From positions 1 to 63,500 of the forward strand of contig CAJYXO010000145.1 in NCBI GenBank assembly GCA_913778765.1: a stretch of 63,500 bases of DNA, read 5' to 3'. Below the pieces are notes generated by a model. The model was not told the origin of the DNA. It worked only from the letters and a program-made list of their open reading frames with translations, and did no database searches. Made by a program: the position numbers and the translations under genes. Positions 1-9,141 of the stretch are shown here, piece after piece (position 1 is the stretch's first letter; every line of letters begins with the position of its first letter). The DNA comes from an uncultured Massilia sp. (GTDB lineage: Bacteria; Pseudomonadota; Gammaproteobacteria; Burkholderiales; Burkholderiaceae_D).

Positions 1-159
1 GCCGGCAAGATCGAGCGCGAGCTGGGCTGGAAACCGCTTGAAACTTTCGAAAGCGGCATCCGCAAGACGGTGCGCTGGTACCTGGACCACCAGGACTGGG
101 TGAAGAACGTGACGAGCGGCGCCTACCGCGACTGGGTCGGCAGGCAGTACGGCGAATAG
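1..159 (+). CDS. rmlB: dTDP-glucose 4,6-dehydratase, C-terminal end (partial)
   Basis: The reading frame is open from the window edge and ends at a TAG at 157-159. The 52 visible residues ([10 protein letters not shown], then [10 protein letters not shown], ending DWVGRQYGE) are the typical RmlB tail: the ELGW-P segment followed by the terminal helix of the extended SDR fold. RmlB makes dTDP-4-keto-6-deoxyglucose from dTDP-glucose in L-rhamnose synthesis. The catalytic core lies outside the window. rmlD starts 9 bases downstream, so the genes are probably co-transcribed. Confidence 0.9.
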   Translation, partial: AGKIERELGWKPLETFESGIRKTVRWYLDHQDWVKNVTSGAYRDWVGRQYGE

Positions 160-168
160 GGCGGATCG

Positions 169-1056
169 ATGAAGATCTTATTGACGGGCAGGGACGGACA
201 GCTCGGCTTCGAACTGGCGCGTGCGCTGGCGCCGCTGGGCGAGGTCGTCGCCGTCGGCCGCGCCGAGTGCGACCTGGCGGACGCCGATGCCTTACGCGCG
301 CTGGTGCGCCGGCACGCGCCCGGCATCATCGTCAATGCCGCCGCCTGGACCGCCGTCGACCGCGCCGAGTCCGAGCCGGAAGCAGCGTTTGCCGTGAACG
401 CCCGCGCGCCCGGCCTGCTGGGCGAGGAAGCGGCGCGCCTCGGCGCCATGGTCATCCATTATTCGACCGACTACGTGTTCGACGGCAGCGGAACGACACC
501 CTGGCGCGAGGACGATGCGCCGGCGCCGTGCAACGTCTACGGCAGCAGCAAGCTGGCGGGCGAGCGCGCGCTGGCCGAGGCCTGCCCACGCCACCTGATC
601 CTGCGCACCAGCTGGGTGCTGGGCGTCCACGGCGCCAATTTTGCCAAAACCATGCTGCGCCTGGCCGCCGAACGCGACCGCCTGACCGTGGTGGACGACC
701 AGGTCGGCGCGCCGACTTCCGCGGCCCTGCTGGCCGGGCTGACGGCCGATCTGCTGCGCAGGGAAGCTGTCCCCTTCGGCACTTATCATGTGGCGGCAAG
801 CGGCGAAACCACCTGGTACGACTACGCCCGCTTCATCCTCGCCGAAGCGCGCAAGGCCGGCCGGGTGCTGAAGGCCGGGCCGGAGCAGGTGCAAGCGGTG
901 AAGACCGCCGCCTGGCCGACCCCGGCCCGCCGTCCGCGCAATTCGCGGCTCGACACCAGCCGTTTCCGCCACGCCTTTGGCCTGGACCTGCCGCCGTGGC
1001 AGGATGGGGTGGGGCAGGTATTGCAGCAATTATTCCGGAGCGAAGACCATGCTTGA
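169..1056 (+). CDS. rmlD: dTDP-4-dehydrorhamnose reductase
   Basis: This is a 295-residue NADPH-dependent SDR reductase of normal family length. It catalyses the last step of dTDP-L-rhamnose synthesis. The N-terminal nucleotide-binding glycine motif is GRDGQLG (residues 7-13). The family motifs YSTDYVFDG (about 99-107) and YGSSK (catalytic Tyr/Lys, about 125-129) are intact. The ATG is preceded by GGCGGATCG. The last 8 bases overlap the start of rmlA, which suggests translational coupling. dTDP-rhamnose feeds LPS O-antigen or exopolysaccharide assembly, and sometimes flagellin glycosylation; nothing here decides which. Confidence 0.95.
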   Translation: MKILLTGRDGQLGFELARALAPLGEVVAVGRAECDLADADALRALVRRHAPGIIVNAAAWTAVDRAESEPEAAFAVNARAPGLLGEEAARLGAMVIHYSTDYVFDGSGTTPWREDDAPAPCNVYGSSKLAGERALAEACPRHLILRTSWVLGVHGANFAKTMLRLAAERDRLTVVDDQVGAPTSAALLAGLTADLLRREAVPFGTYHVAASGETTWYDYARFILAEARKAGRVLKAGPEQVQAVKTAAWPTPARRPRNSRLDTSRFRHAFGLDLPPWQDGVGQVLQQLFRSEDHA

Positions 1057-1933
1057 ACCGACACGCAAGGGCCTGATCCTGGCCGGCGGCACCGGCACCC
1101 GGCTGTATCCGGCGACCCAGGCTGTCAGCAAGCAGCTGATGCCGGTCTACGACAAGCCGATGGAGTACTACCCGCTGAGCACCCTGATGCTGAGCGGGAT
1201 CCGCGACGTGCTCTTGATCAGCACGCCGCACGACGCCGACCGCTTCACGGAACTGCTGGGCGACGGCAGCCAGTGGGGCATGAACATCCGCTACGCGGTG
1301 CAGCCGACGCCGGACGGCCTGTCCCAGGCCTTCATCATCGGCCGCGATTTCATCGGCAACGACCCCTGCGCCCTGGTCCTCGGCGACAACATCTTCTACG
1401 GCCACGAACTGGCGACCCACCTGAAGCGCGCCAACGCCCGCAGCGAGGGCGCCACCGTGTTCGCCTACCACGTGCACGATCCGGAACGCTATGGCGTGGT
1501 CGAATTCGACGCCGACCGGCGCGTGGTCAGCATCGAGGAAAAGCCGGCGGCGCCGAAGTCGAACTATGCGCTGACCGGCCTGTACTTCTATGACAAGAAC
1601 GTCTGCAGCATCGCCGCCGACATCAAGCCTTCCGCGCGCGGCGAGCTGGAAATCACCGACGTCATCCAGCGCTATCTCGACCAGGACCAGCTGAACGTCG
1701 AGATCATGGGCCGCGGCCTGGCCTGGCTCGACACCGGCACCCACGACACCCTGCTGGAAGCCGCCAGCTTCATCGCCACCTTGCAGAAGCGCCAGGGCCT
1801 GCAAGTCTGCTGCCCGGAAGAGATCGCCTACCGCCAGGGCTGGATCGGCGCCGCCGAGCTCGAACGCCTGGCTTCGCCCCTGTCGAAGAACAGCTATGGC
1901 GACTACCTGCTCAAGCTGCTGAAATCCACCTGA
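1049..1933 (+). CDS. rmlA: glucose-1-phosphate thymidylyltransferase
   Basis: The 294-residue protein begins [14 protein letters not shown]. The nucleotidyltransferase signature [11 protein letters not shown] is followed by [12 protein letters not shown], the RmlA active-site loop with its substrate-contacting lysine. [10 protein letters not shown] carries the metal-binding Asp. The frame is open upstream to 977, but the ATG at 1049 puts the signature at the usual distance from the N terminus and overlaps rmlD by 8 bases. RmlA forms dTDP-glucose from dTTP and glucose-1-phosphate, the first committed step of the pathway encoded by its neighbours. Confidence 0.95.
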   Translation: MLEPTRKGLILAGGTGTRLYPATQAVSKQLMPVYDKPMEYYPLSTLMLSGIRDVLLISTPHDADRFTELLGDGSQWGMNIRYAVQPTPDGLSQAFIIGRDFIGNDPCALVLGDNIFYGHELATHLKRANARSEGATVFAYHVHDPERYGVVEFDADRRVVSIEEKPAAPKSNYALTGLYFYDKNVCSIAADIKPSARGELEITDVIQRYLDQDQLNVEIMGRGLAWLDTGTHDTLLEAASFIATLQKRQGLQVCCPEEIAYRQGWIGAAELERLASPLSKNSYGDYLLKLLKST

Positions 1934-1969
1934 TCCCTGTATTCACCTGCATTCACCCGTATTCGACAC
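1934..1969 (+). repeat. three imperfect 10-base tandem units between rmlA and rmlC
   Basis: The 36-base spacer is built mainly of CTGTATTCAC, CTGCATTCAC and CCGTATTCGA in tandem. No clear Shine-Dalgarno sequence precedes the rmlC ATG at 1970. The array may be a simple slippage product; no function is evident. Confidence 0.55.
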
Positions 1970-2545
1970 ATGCCGTACACCGTCACACCCACCGCGATCC
2001 CCGATGTGCTGTTGCTGGAGCCGAAAGTCTTCAGCGACGAACGGGGATATTTTTTCGAAAGCTACAACGACCGCGCCTTCCAGCAGGCGACCGGGCTGGA
2101 TGTGGACTTCGTGCAGGACAACCACAGCATGTCGACAAAGGGGGTGTTGCGCGGCCTGCATTACCAGATCCGCCATCCGCAGGGCAAGCTGCTGCGGGCG
2201 GTGCAGGGCAGCGTGTTCGACGTCGCCGTCGACCTGCGCCGGTCCTCGCCGACCTTCGGGCGCTGGGTCGGCGCCCGGCTCAGCGCGGAGAACCGCCGCC
2301 AGCTGTGGATTCCGCCCGGCTTCGCGCACGGCTTCCTGGCCCTGAGCGAAACGGCCGAGGTGCTCTACAAGATCACCGATTACTGGTACCCGGAACACGA
2401 GCGCACCCTGTTGTGGAACGACCCCGCCCTGGCGGTCGCCTGGCCGCTCGATGCGCTGGCCGATGCGCTGCCCGACGACATGCCGCGGCTGGCGGCCAAG
2501 GACGTCGCCGGCAAGCCGTTTGCCGAGGTCGAGCTGTTCGACTGA
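1970..2545 (+). CDS. rmlC: dTDP-4-dehydrorhamnose 3,5-epimerase
   Basis: This 191-residue cupin-type epimerase converts dTDP-4-keto-6-deoxyglucose to the L-lyxo isomer before RmlD reduction. The signature GVLRGLHYQ with its conserved Arg and His lies near residues 54-62, and FFESYND and PPGFAHGFLAL are the other family blocks. Length is normal. It is the last gene of the rml group; about 100 bases with no obvious terminator separate it from flhB. Finding rml genes directly before a flagellar locus is consistent with, but does not prove, a role for rhamnose in surface or flagellin glycosylation. Confidence 0.95.
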   Translation: MPYTVTPTAIPDVLLLEPKVFSDERGYFFESYNDRAFQQATGLDVDFVQDNHSMSTKGVLRGLHYQIRHPQGKLLRAVQGSVFDVAVDLRRSSPTFGRWVGARLSAENRRQLWIPPGFAHGFLALSETAEVLYKITDYWYPEHERTLLWNDPALAVAWPLDALADALPDDMPRLAAKDVAGKPFAEVELFD

Positions 2546-2644
2546 GGAACAGACCCGCCTTTCCCCTCCTTTTCGCTCTATAGCCCTACGGCAACATCTG
2601 GAATAATGCCATCCTGAACCAAAGGCGAGGGGTGGGAGCAGGGC

Positions 2645-3799
2645 ATGGCGGAAGCGAGCAACGCAGAAAAGACCGAACCGGCGTCAGCCAAACGGCTGAG
2701 GGACGCACGTCAGAACGGCGACATTCCCCGTTCGCGCGAAGTGGCGACCTTCACCGTCCTGATGACCGCCGGCGCCGGCCTGTGGGTGCTGGGCGGCGGC
2801 GTGGTCGACAAGCTGTCGACCACGCTGCGGCGCGGCCTCTCGCTCGACCGTGAACAGATCTATAACCCGAACGTCCTGATCGAACGGGTCACCGCGGACA
2901 TCGGCGGCGTGATGCTGGCCTGCCTGCCGTTGGCGCTGGCGATCATGCTGGTGGCGATCGTCTCGCCGCTGCTGATCGGCGGCTGGAACTTCAGCGCCAA
3001 ATCCTTCCTGCCGAACTTCGGCAAGCTCAATCCCATGAACGGCCTCGGCAACATGGTCTCGAGCCATTCCCTGGTCGAGCTGCTGAAGGCGGTCGCCAAG
3101 GCCCTGCTGGTCGGCGCCGTCGCCTGGTACGTGGTGATCAGCGAGAAGGACGCCGTGGTCGGTCTGGCGGTCGAGCCGCTGGGCGTCGCCGTGTCCCACC
3201 TGGGCGGCCTGATCGCCCGCGCCTTCCTGATCATGACCGCCTCGCTGGGCGCCATCGCCGTGCTGGACGGTCCGTACCAGAAATGGCATTACGCCAACAA
3301 GCTGAAGATGACGCGCCAGGAAGTGATCCAGGAATCGAAGGAATCCGACGGTAACCCGCAGATCAAGGGCAAGATCCGCCAGCTGCAGCGCGAAGCGGCC
3401 CGCAAGCGCATGATGAGCAACGTCCCGACCGCCGACGTGGTCGTGACCAACCCGACCCACTTCGCTGTGGCGCTGAAATACGCCGACGGCCAGCGTGGCG
3501 CGCCGAAGGTGGTGGCCAAGGGTACCGACGAAGTCGCGGCCAGGATCCGCGAGATCGCCAGGGAAAACAAGGTCACGCTGGTGGAAGCCCCGGCCCTGGC
3601 CCGTGCGCTGTACAAGCACACCGACATCGACGACGAGATCCCGGAAGCGCTGTTCTCGGCGGTGGCCGAAGTGCTGGCCTACGTGTACCAGCTGCGCGCC
3701 TACACCAAGGGTACCAGCGACCACTATCCGGACCGTCCGGGCAAGCTGCCGGTGCCGCCGGAGATGGACCCTTTCAACGAAAAAGGTAAGACGCAATGA
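2645..3799 (+). CDS. flhB: flagellar export switch protein FlhB
   Basis: This 384-residue inner-membrane component of the flagellar type III export gate switches substrate class from rod/hook to filament. The N terminus SAKRLRDARQNGDIPRSREV is the family cytoplasmic segment, and four hydrophobic segments follow (about 35-55, 88-110, 148-168, 185-208). The autocleavage motif NPTH is intact at residues 269-272, followed by the FlhB-C domain. Its stop overlaps the flhA ATG in an ATGA, so the two are translationally coupled. The upstream region holds AACATCTGGAATAATG, which resembles one half of the putative FlhDC box in front of flgB. Confidence 0.97.
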   Translation: MAEASNAEKTEPASAKRLRDARQNGDIPRSREVATFTVLMTAGAGLWVLGGGVVDKLSTTLRRGLSLDREQIYNPNVLIERVTADIGGVMLACLPLALAIMLVAIVSPLLIGGWNFSAKSFLPNFGKLNPMNGLGNMVSSHSLVELLKAVAKALLVGAVAWYVVISEKDAVVGLAVEPLGVAVSHLGGLIARAFLIMTASLGAIAVLDGPYQKWHYANKLKMTRQEVIQESKESDGNPQIKGKIRQLQREAARKRMMSNVPTADVVVTNPTHFAVALKYADGQRGAPKVVAKGTDEVAARIREIARENKVTLVEAPALARALYKHTDIDDEIPEALFSAVAEVLAYVYQLRAYTKGTSDHYPDRPGKLPVPPEMDPFNEKGKTQ

Positions 3800-5940
3800 A
3801 CGGTTTCAAACTGCCGGCCTGGCTCCAGGCGATCGCGGGACGCGGCAATGCCCTGGCGGCGCCGATCCTCATCATCCTGCTGCTGTCGATGATGATCCTG
3901 CCGCTGCCGGCGTTCGCACTCGACCTGTTCTTCAGCTTCAACATCGCGATGTCCGTGATCGTGCTGCTGACCGCCCTGTACACGGTCAAGCCGCTCGACT
4001 TCATGGCCTTCCCGGCGGTCCTGCTGGTCACGACCCTGCTGCGCCTGGCGCTGAACGTGGCTTCGACCCGCGTGGTGCTGACCGAAGGCCACACCGGCGG
4101 CGCCGCGGCCGGTAAAGTGATCGAAGCCTTCGGCCACTTCCTCATCGGCGGCAACTACACCGTCGGCCTGGTCGTCTTCATCATCCTCACCATCATCAAC
4201 TTCATGGTCGTCACCAAGGGCGCCGGCCGTATCGCCGAAGTCGGCGCGCGCTTCGCCCTGGACGCGATGCCCGGTAAGCAGATGGCGATCGACGCCGACC
4301 TGAACGCCGGCCTGATCGGCGAAGCGGAAGCCAAGCAGCGCCGCTCGGACGTGGCGATGGAAGCGGAATTCTACGGCGCCATGGACGGCGCCTCGAAGTA
4401 CGTGCACGGCGACGCCGTGGCCGGCATCCTGGTCACCCTGATCAACGTGATCGGCGGCCTGATCGTCGGCATGATCCAGCACGACATGTCCTTCGCCGAC
4501 GCGATCAAGAACTACACCCTGCTGGCCATCGGTGACGGCCTGGTGGCGCAGATCCCGTCGCTGATCATCTCGATCGCGGCCGGTATGGTGGTGTCGCGCG
4601 TGGCCAGCGACCAGGACGTCGGCGGCCAGGTGGTCGGCCAGCTGTTCGGCCGTCCGATCGTCATGTACATCACCGGCGCCATCATCGGCGGCATGGGCCT
4701 GATCCCGGGCATGCCGAACCTGGTGTTCCTGCTGCTGGGCAGCGCGCTGTTCGGCGCCGGCTACCTGGTCGAGAAGCGCCTGAAAAATGCGCCGGAAGCC
4801 GGTGCGCCGGGCGCGCCCGGTGCGGCAAAGCAGGGCGCCGCGGCCGGCGCCGCCGGCGGCGCCGGCGGTGCGGCTGCCGCCACCACCCCGGCCGAGCAGG
4901 AAGAAGCGACCTGGCAGGACGTCATGCCGGTCGATACCCTGGGCCTGGAAGTCGGCTACCGCCTGATCCCGCTGGTCGACAAGGGCCAGGCCGGCGAGCT
5001 GCTCAAGCGCATCAAGGGCATCCGCAAGAAATTCGCCCAGGAAGTCGGTTTCCTGGCGCCGCCGGTGCACATCCGCGACAACCTGGAGCTGAAGCCCACC
5101 GCCTACCGCATCTCGCTGAAGGGCGTGGAAGTCGGCAGCGGCGAAGCGATGGCCGGCCAGTTCCTGGCGATCAACCCGGGCATGGCCAGCGGCACGCTGC
5201 CGGGCCTGGTGACCACCGATCCGGCCTTCGGCCTGCCGGCCATCTGGATCGACGCCGGCCTGAAGGACGAGGCGCAGAGCATGGGCTATACCGTGGTCGA
5301 CGCCGGCACCGTGATCGCCACCCACCTGAACCACCTGATCACCACCCACGCCTCGGAGCTGCTGGGCCGCATGGAAGTGCAGGCGCTGCTCGACCATCTG
5401 GCCAAGGATGCGCCGAAGCTGGTCGAAGACCTGGTGCCGAAGGTCGTGTCGCTGTCGATCCTGCAGAAAGTGCTGCAGAACCTGCTGCAGGAAGGCGTGC
5501 ACATCCGCGACATGCGCACCATCATCGAGACCCTGTCCGAACACAGCGGTTCGGTGCAGGACCCGAACGACTTGACGGCGCTGGTGCGTATCGCCCTCGG
5601 CCGCGCCATCGTCCAGCAACTGTTCCCGGGCACCAACGAGCTGTCGGTGATGACTCTCGATAATCGTCTGGAACGCCTACTGGTGCAGGCCCTGAACGCC
5701 GGCGGCGACGGCACCGGCATCGAGCCGGGCCTGGCCGACACCATCGTCCAGCAGGCCGCCAACGCCGCCCAGCAACAGGAAGCGATGGGCTTCACGCCGG
5801 TGCTGCTGGTGCCGGGCCCGCTGCGCACCCTGCTGTCGCGCTTCCTGCGCCGCGCCTTGCCGCAACTGAAAGTGCTGTCGCACTCCGAGATCCCGGAAAC
5901 GAAAACCATCCGGGTCACCAGCCTGGTCGGCACTGCCTAA
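3796..5940 (+). CDS. flhA: flagellar export gate protein FlhA
   Basis: FlhA forms the nonameric export gate and chaperone-docking platform. The 714-residue protein has the expected N-terminal membrane half with several hydrophobic segments up to about residue 330. It contains the FHIPEP-type block starting RLALNVASTRVVL. The linker (about 335-372) is unusually low in complexity, rich in Gly, Ala and Pro, and is followed by the cytoplasmic domain to the C terminus. It overlaps flhB by 4 bases and is followed by a strong terminator, so rml or flhB to flhA may form one transcription unit. Confidence 0.97.
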   Translation: MNGFKLPAWLQAIAGRGNALAAPILIILLLSMMILPLPAFALDLFFSFNIAMSVIVLLTALYTVKPLDFMAFPAVLLVTTLLRLALNVASTRVVLTEGHTGGAAAGKVIEAFGHFLIGGNYTVGLVVFIILTIINFMVVTKGAGRIAEVGARFALDAMPGKQMAIDADLNAGLIGEAEAKQRRSDVAMEAEFYGAMDGASKYVHGDAVAGILVTLINVIGGLIVGMIQHDMSFADAIKNYTLLAIGDGLVAQIPSLIISIAAGMVVSRVASDQDVGGQVVGQLFGRPIVMYITGAIIGGMGLIPGMPNLVFLLLGSALFGAGYLVEKRLKNAPEAGAPGAPGAAKQGAAAGAAGGAGGAAAATTPAEQEEATWQDVMPVDTLGLEVGYRLIPLVDKGQAGELLKRIKGIRKKFAQEVGFLAPPVHIRDNLELKPTAYRISLKGVEVGSGEAMAGQFLAINPGMASGTLPGLVTTDPAFGLPAIWIDAGLKDEAQSMGYTVVDAGTVIATHLNHLITTHASELLGRMEVQALLDHLAKDAPKLVEDLVPKVVSLSILQKVLQNLLQEGVHIRDMRTIIETLSEHSGSVQDPNDLTALVRIALGRAIVQQLFPGTNELSVMTLDNRLERLLVQALNAGGDGTGIEPGLADTIVQQAANAAQQQEAMGFTPVLLVPGPLRTLLSRFLRRALPQLKVLSHSEIPETKTIRVTSLVGTA

Positions 5941-5949
5941 TTCGTATGC

Positions 5950-5977
5950 ATCGCCCGCGCAACGCGGGCGATTGTTT
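5950..5977 (+). terminator. factor-independent terminator after flhA
   Basis: A perfect 10-base stem (ATCGCCCGCG at 5950-5959, CGCGGGCGAT at 5963-5972) with a 3-base loop is followed by TGTTT, 9 bases after the flhA stop. Confidence 0.8.
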
Positions 5978-6038
5978 AGCTGCCTCGGGGAAATAGGTAC
6001 TTTTCCCCTTCCTTTTCCTCCGATGGTTTCCCTGCGGC

Positions 6039-6065
6039 ATCGTCAATAATCCTCACATTGACGAT
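6039..6065. promoter_or_regulatory. 9-base inverted repeat upstream of flhF
   Basis: ATCGTCAAT (6039-6047) and ATTGACGAT (6057-6065) are perfect inverted arms with a 9-base spacer, 38 bases before the flhF ATG. The left arm runs into CAATAATC, which resembles a half site of the flgA-flgB box, so it could bind FlhDC. The arm spacing is different, so another dimeric regulator is equally possible. Confidence 0.45.
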
Positions 6066-6103
6066 TAACTTGTAACACCTGCCTGCAAGAGCGGAGACCG
6101 ACG

Positions 6104-7615
6104 ATGAACGTGAAGAAATTTACAGCCCCGACTTCCCGTGAGGCCCTGCGCAAGGTGCGCGACGCCCTGGGACCGGACGCGGTCATCCTGTCGAACCGCC
6201 CGGTGGACGGCGTGGTCGAGATCCTGGCGCTGGACAACGACGACGTCGCCTCGCTGGCCTCGCCGGCGCCGGAGTCGGAAATGGCGGCCCCGCGCCCGCA
6301 ACTGCACGACATGGACGACCTGCCGGCGCCGGCCTCGGCCGCGCCCGCCGCGCGCGCATTGCACGCCGCCGGCCGTATCGACGGACCGACACCGCGTCCC
6401 TACGACGCCCCGGCCGCGCGCAGCTTCAGCAACATCCAGGCCGAGCCGGCCGTGCCGACGGACCGCATGCGCGCCGCGGCGGCCCGCCCGGCCATGCCGT
6501 CCTTCGACGACTTCGAGGAACCGGCCCCGGCCCCGCAAACCTACGCCAACCGCCGCGCCCCGCAGCCGGAAGCGCCGAGCTTCGACATGGCCGCGATGAC
6601 CGCCATGATGTCGGCCGCCATCGCCCAGGCGAAAGAGTCGGCGGCCGCCGAGATGCAGGGCATGATGAGCGAACTGCGCGCCATGCGCGGCATGATGGAG
6701 TCGCAGCTGTCCGAACTGTCCTGGGGCACCACCCAGCAGCGCGAGCCGCAGAAGGCCGTCGTGCTGCGCGAGATGCTGGCGGCCGGCTTTTCGGCCAGCC
6801 TGTCGCGCTACCTGATCGACAAGCTCCCGGCCGGCAAGGATGCCGCCGAAGCCATGCGCTGGATCAAGACCGTCCTGGCCCGCAACATCACCAGCATGTC
6901 GGACGAGGACGCGATCCTCGACCGCGGCGGCGTGTTCGCCCTGGTCGGCCCGACCGGCGTCGGCAAGACCACCACCACCGCCAAGCTGGCCGCGCGCTGC
7001 GTGATGCGCCATGGCCCGGAAAAGCTGGCCCTGATCACCACCGACGCCTACCGTATCGGCGGCCACGAGCAGCTGCGCATCTACGGCAAGATCCTGGGCG
7101 TGATGGTGCACTCGGTCAAGGACGAGGCCGACCTGCGCATCGCCCTGAAGGAATTGCGCAACAAGCACACCGTGCTGATCGACACCATCGGCATGTCGCA
7201 GCGCGACCAGATGGTGACCGAGCAGGTGGCCATGCTGACCGAAAGCGGCGCCAACGTGCAGCGCCTGCTGTGCCTGAACGCGACCTCGACCAACGAGACC
7301 CTGAACGAAGTGGTGCGCGCCTACCAGGGCACCGGCCTGGCCGGCTGCATCATGACCAAGATGGACGAAGCCGCCTCGATCGGCAACGTGCTGGACGTGA
7401 TCATCCGCCAGAAACTGAACCTGCACTACATCTCGAACGGCCAGCGCGTGCCGGAAGACCTGCACCTGGCCGACCGCGCCATGCTGGTCGACCGCGCCTT
7501 CCGCACCAGGAAGGATGCCGCCGCCCAGTTTTCCGACGCCGACCTGCCGCTGATGATGTCCGGCCTCGGCAACCTGAACAACGACCGTTCGCTGCGCGAG
7601 GTGTATGTTGGCTAG
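6104..7615 (+). CDS. flhF: flagellar SRP-like GTPase FlhF
   Basis: FlhF is an SRP-family GTPase that sets flagellum position and number. The 503-residue protein opens with the family basic/B segment (MNVKKFTAPTSREALRKVRDALGPDAVIL). An Ala/Pro-rich low-complexity region (about 50-165) follows, then the N-G domain. The P-loop GPTGVGKTTTTAKL is at about 283-296, TTDAYRIGGHEQL follows at about 313, and TKMDEA gives the G4-type motif. GCGGAGA precedes the ATG. It overlaps flhG by 11 bases, and the pair is functionally linked in all organisms that have both. Confidence 0.96.
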   Translation: MNVKKFTAPTSREALRKVRDALGPDAVILSNRPVDGVVEILALDNDDVASLASPAPESEMAAPRPQLHDMDDLPAPASAAPAARALHAAGRIDGPTPRPYDAPAARSFSNIQAEPAVPTDRMRAAAARPAMPSFDDFEEPAPAPQTYANRRAPQPEAPSFDMAAMTAMMSAAIAQAKESAAAEMQGMMSELRAMRGMMESQLSELSWGTTQQREPQKAVVLREMLAAGFSASLSRYLIDKLPAGKDAAEAMRWIKTVLARNITSMSDEDAILDRGGVFALVGPTGVGKTTTTAKLAARCVMRHGPEKLALITTDAYRIGGHEQLRIYGKILGVMVHSVKDEADLRIALKELRNKHTVLIDTIGMSQRDQMVTEQVAMLTESGANVQRLLCLNATSTNETLNEVVRAYQGTGLAGCIMTKMDEAASIGNVLDVIIRQKLNLHYISNGQRVPEDLHLADRAMLVDRAFRTRKDAAAQFSDADLPLMMSGLGNLNNDRSLREVYVG

Positions 7616-8405
7616 TTTCGACTTCGACCAGGCCGAAGGCCTGCGCCGGATGCTGGCGGGCCCCAAGCCGCGCATCGTGACTTTTCTCTCGGCAACCCCG
7701 CAGGACGACAAGGGCGCCATGCTGGTGAACCTGGGCGCCTCGCTGGCGCAGTCCGGCAATGACGTGCTGATCGTCGACGCCTGCGAGCGCGACTACGGCG
7801 TGGCCCGGCGCCTGGGCGTGGACCGCGGTCCCGGCCTGCTGCAGGTGGCGCGCCAGGAGTGCGCGCTGAACCAGGTGATCCACCCGGTGCCGCAGGGTTT
7901 TTCGGTGGTGAAGATGGACGCCGGCCGCACCGCGGACGAAACCCGCCGCCTGGCCAAGGCCTTCGACGTGCTGGTCAAGCAGTCCTCGGGCAGCATCGTC
8001 ATCGTCGACGGTGAATTCAGCGCGGACGACAGCTTCCCGGTGCCGGTCATGGAATCGTCCGAGATCGTGGTGCAGGTGTCGAACAGCGCCGCCTCGATCA
8101 CGAATGCCTACGCCCTGATCAAGCGCCTGTCCCAGCAATACGGCCGCCGTCCCTTCGGTATCCTTGTCACGGGCGCTAACGAAGCCGAGGCGAAGGTGGT
8201 ATACGATAATATGGCATCTGCGGCAACTCGTTACTTGGCAGTAACGCTGAGCTCCATGGGTTCGGTGCCGGCCGACGAGTACCTGCACCGCGCCGCGCGC
8301 CTCGGCCGCGCCGTGGTCGACGCGTTCCCGCTGGCGGGCGCTTCGGTGGCATTCCGCCGCCTGGCCGGACGATTTGCGACCGGGATGAGCCGCGCAGCAT
8401 CATAA
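7605..8405 (+). CDS. flhG: FlhG/FleN-like MinD-family protein with degenerate ATP site
   Basis: Position between flhF and fliA, size (266 aa) and ParA/MinD-like strand order identify this as FlhG, which limits flagellar number and activates the FlhF GTPase. The N-terminal activator helix DQAEGLR (residues 8-14) fits the known DQAxxLR motif. The deviant Walker A motif (KGGxGKT) is missing: the segment reads SATPQDDKGAML (29-40), keeping only one lysine. LIVDACERD (55-63) occupies the Walker A' position and IVIVDGEFSADDS the Walker B region. The fold therefore looks conserved but nucleotide hydrolysis is doubtful. TTG and ATG starts nearby were considered; ATG 7605 keeps the helix. Confidence 0.85.
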   Translation: MLASFDFDQAEGLRRMLAGPKPRIVTFLSATPQDDKGAMLVNLGASLAQSGNDVLIVDACERDYGVARRLGVDRGPGLLQVARQECALNQVIHPVPQGFSVVKMDAGRTADETRRLAKAFDVLVKQSSGSIVIVDGEFSADDSFPVPVMESSEIVVQVSNSAASITNAYALIKRLSQQYGRRPFGILVTGANEAEAKVVYDNMASAATRYLAVTLSSMGSVPADEYLHRAARLGRAVVDAFPLAGASVAFRRLAGRFATGMSRAAS

Positions 8406-8415
8406 AATAGAGAAC

Positions 8416-9141
8416 ATGTACACGGTCAAAGGGAAAGCGGACAAGAAGGCTGACCATTTACTGACGGAGCACATGCCGTTGGTGAAGCGGCTCGCCCATC
8501 AGATGAAGGCCAAGCTGCCGCCGTCCGTCGAAGTCGATGACTTGGTACAGGCCGGCATGATCGGCCTGCTCGACGCGATCAGCCGCTACGAAGAAAACCA
8601 CGGCGCCCAGTTCGAGACCTATGCGGTGCTGCGCATCCGCGGCGCCATGCTGGACGAATTGCGCAGCAGCGACTGGATGCCGCGCTCGACCCGCCAGAAC
8701 ATGCGCAAGGTGGAGCAGGCGATGGCCACGCTGCAGCAGCAGCTCGGCCGTCCGCCGAGCGAATCCGAAATCGCGAAATCGCTCAAGCTGTCGCTGGCCG
8801 ACTACCAGGAAATGCTGGGCGATTCCGGCGGCCACCAGCTGGTCTATTACGAAGACTTCCACGACGAGGACGGCAACGACAGCTGGCTCGACCGCTATGC
8901 CGTCGACGACGACGATCCGCTGCGCGCGCTGATGGAAACCGATTTCCGCCAGGCCGTGATCGACGCCATCGACGCCTTGCCGGAGCGCGAAAAACTGCTG
9001 ATGGGCCTGTACTACGAGGAAGAGCTGAACCTGAAGGAAATCGGCGCCGTCATGGGCGTGTCCGAATCGCGTGTGTCGCAGCTGCACAGCCAGGCGGTGG
9101 GCCGCCTGCGTACCTATCTGAGGGAGCTCGCGTGGACATAG
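8416..9141 (+). CDS. fliA: flagellar sigma factor 28 (FliA)
   Basis: This 241-residue sigma-70 family factor drives the late flagellar genes. Region 2 is complete (LVKRLAHQM, DDLVQAGMIGLLDAI, FETYAVLRIRGAMLDELR), followed by region 3 and a C-terminal helix-turn-helix (LNLKEIGAVMGVSESRVSQLHSQAVGRLR). It starts 10 bases after flhG. Its predicted targets in this window are the promoters before flgM, flgK, fliC and fliD. The anti-sigma factor FlgM is encoded at 22037-22351. The stop overlaps the GTG start of motC by 10 bases. Confidence 0.97.
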   Translation: MYTVKGKADKKADHLLTEHMPLVKRLAHQMKAKLPPSVEVDDLVQAGMIGLLDAISRYEENHGAQFETYAVLRIRGAMLDELRSSDWMPRSTRQNMRKVEQAMATLQQQLGRPPSESEIAKSLKLSLADYQEMLGDSGGHQLVYYEDFHDEDGNDSWLDRYAVDDDDPLRALMETDFRQAVIDAIDALPEREKLLMGLYYEEELNLKEIGAVMGVSESRVSQLHSQAVGRLRTYLRELAWT

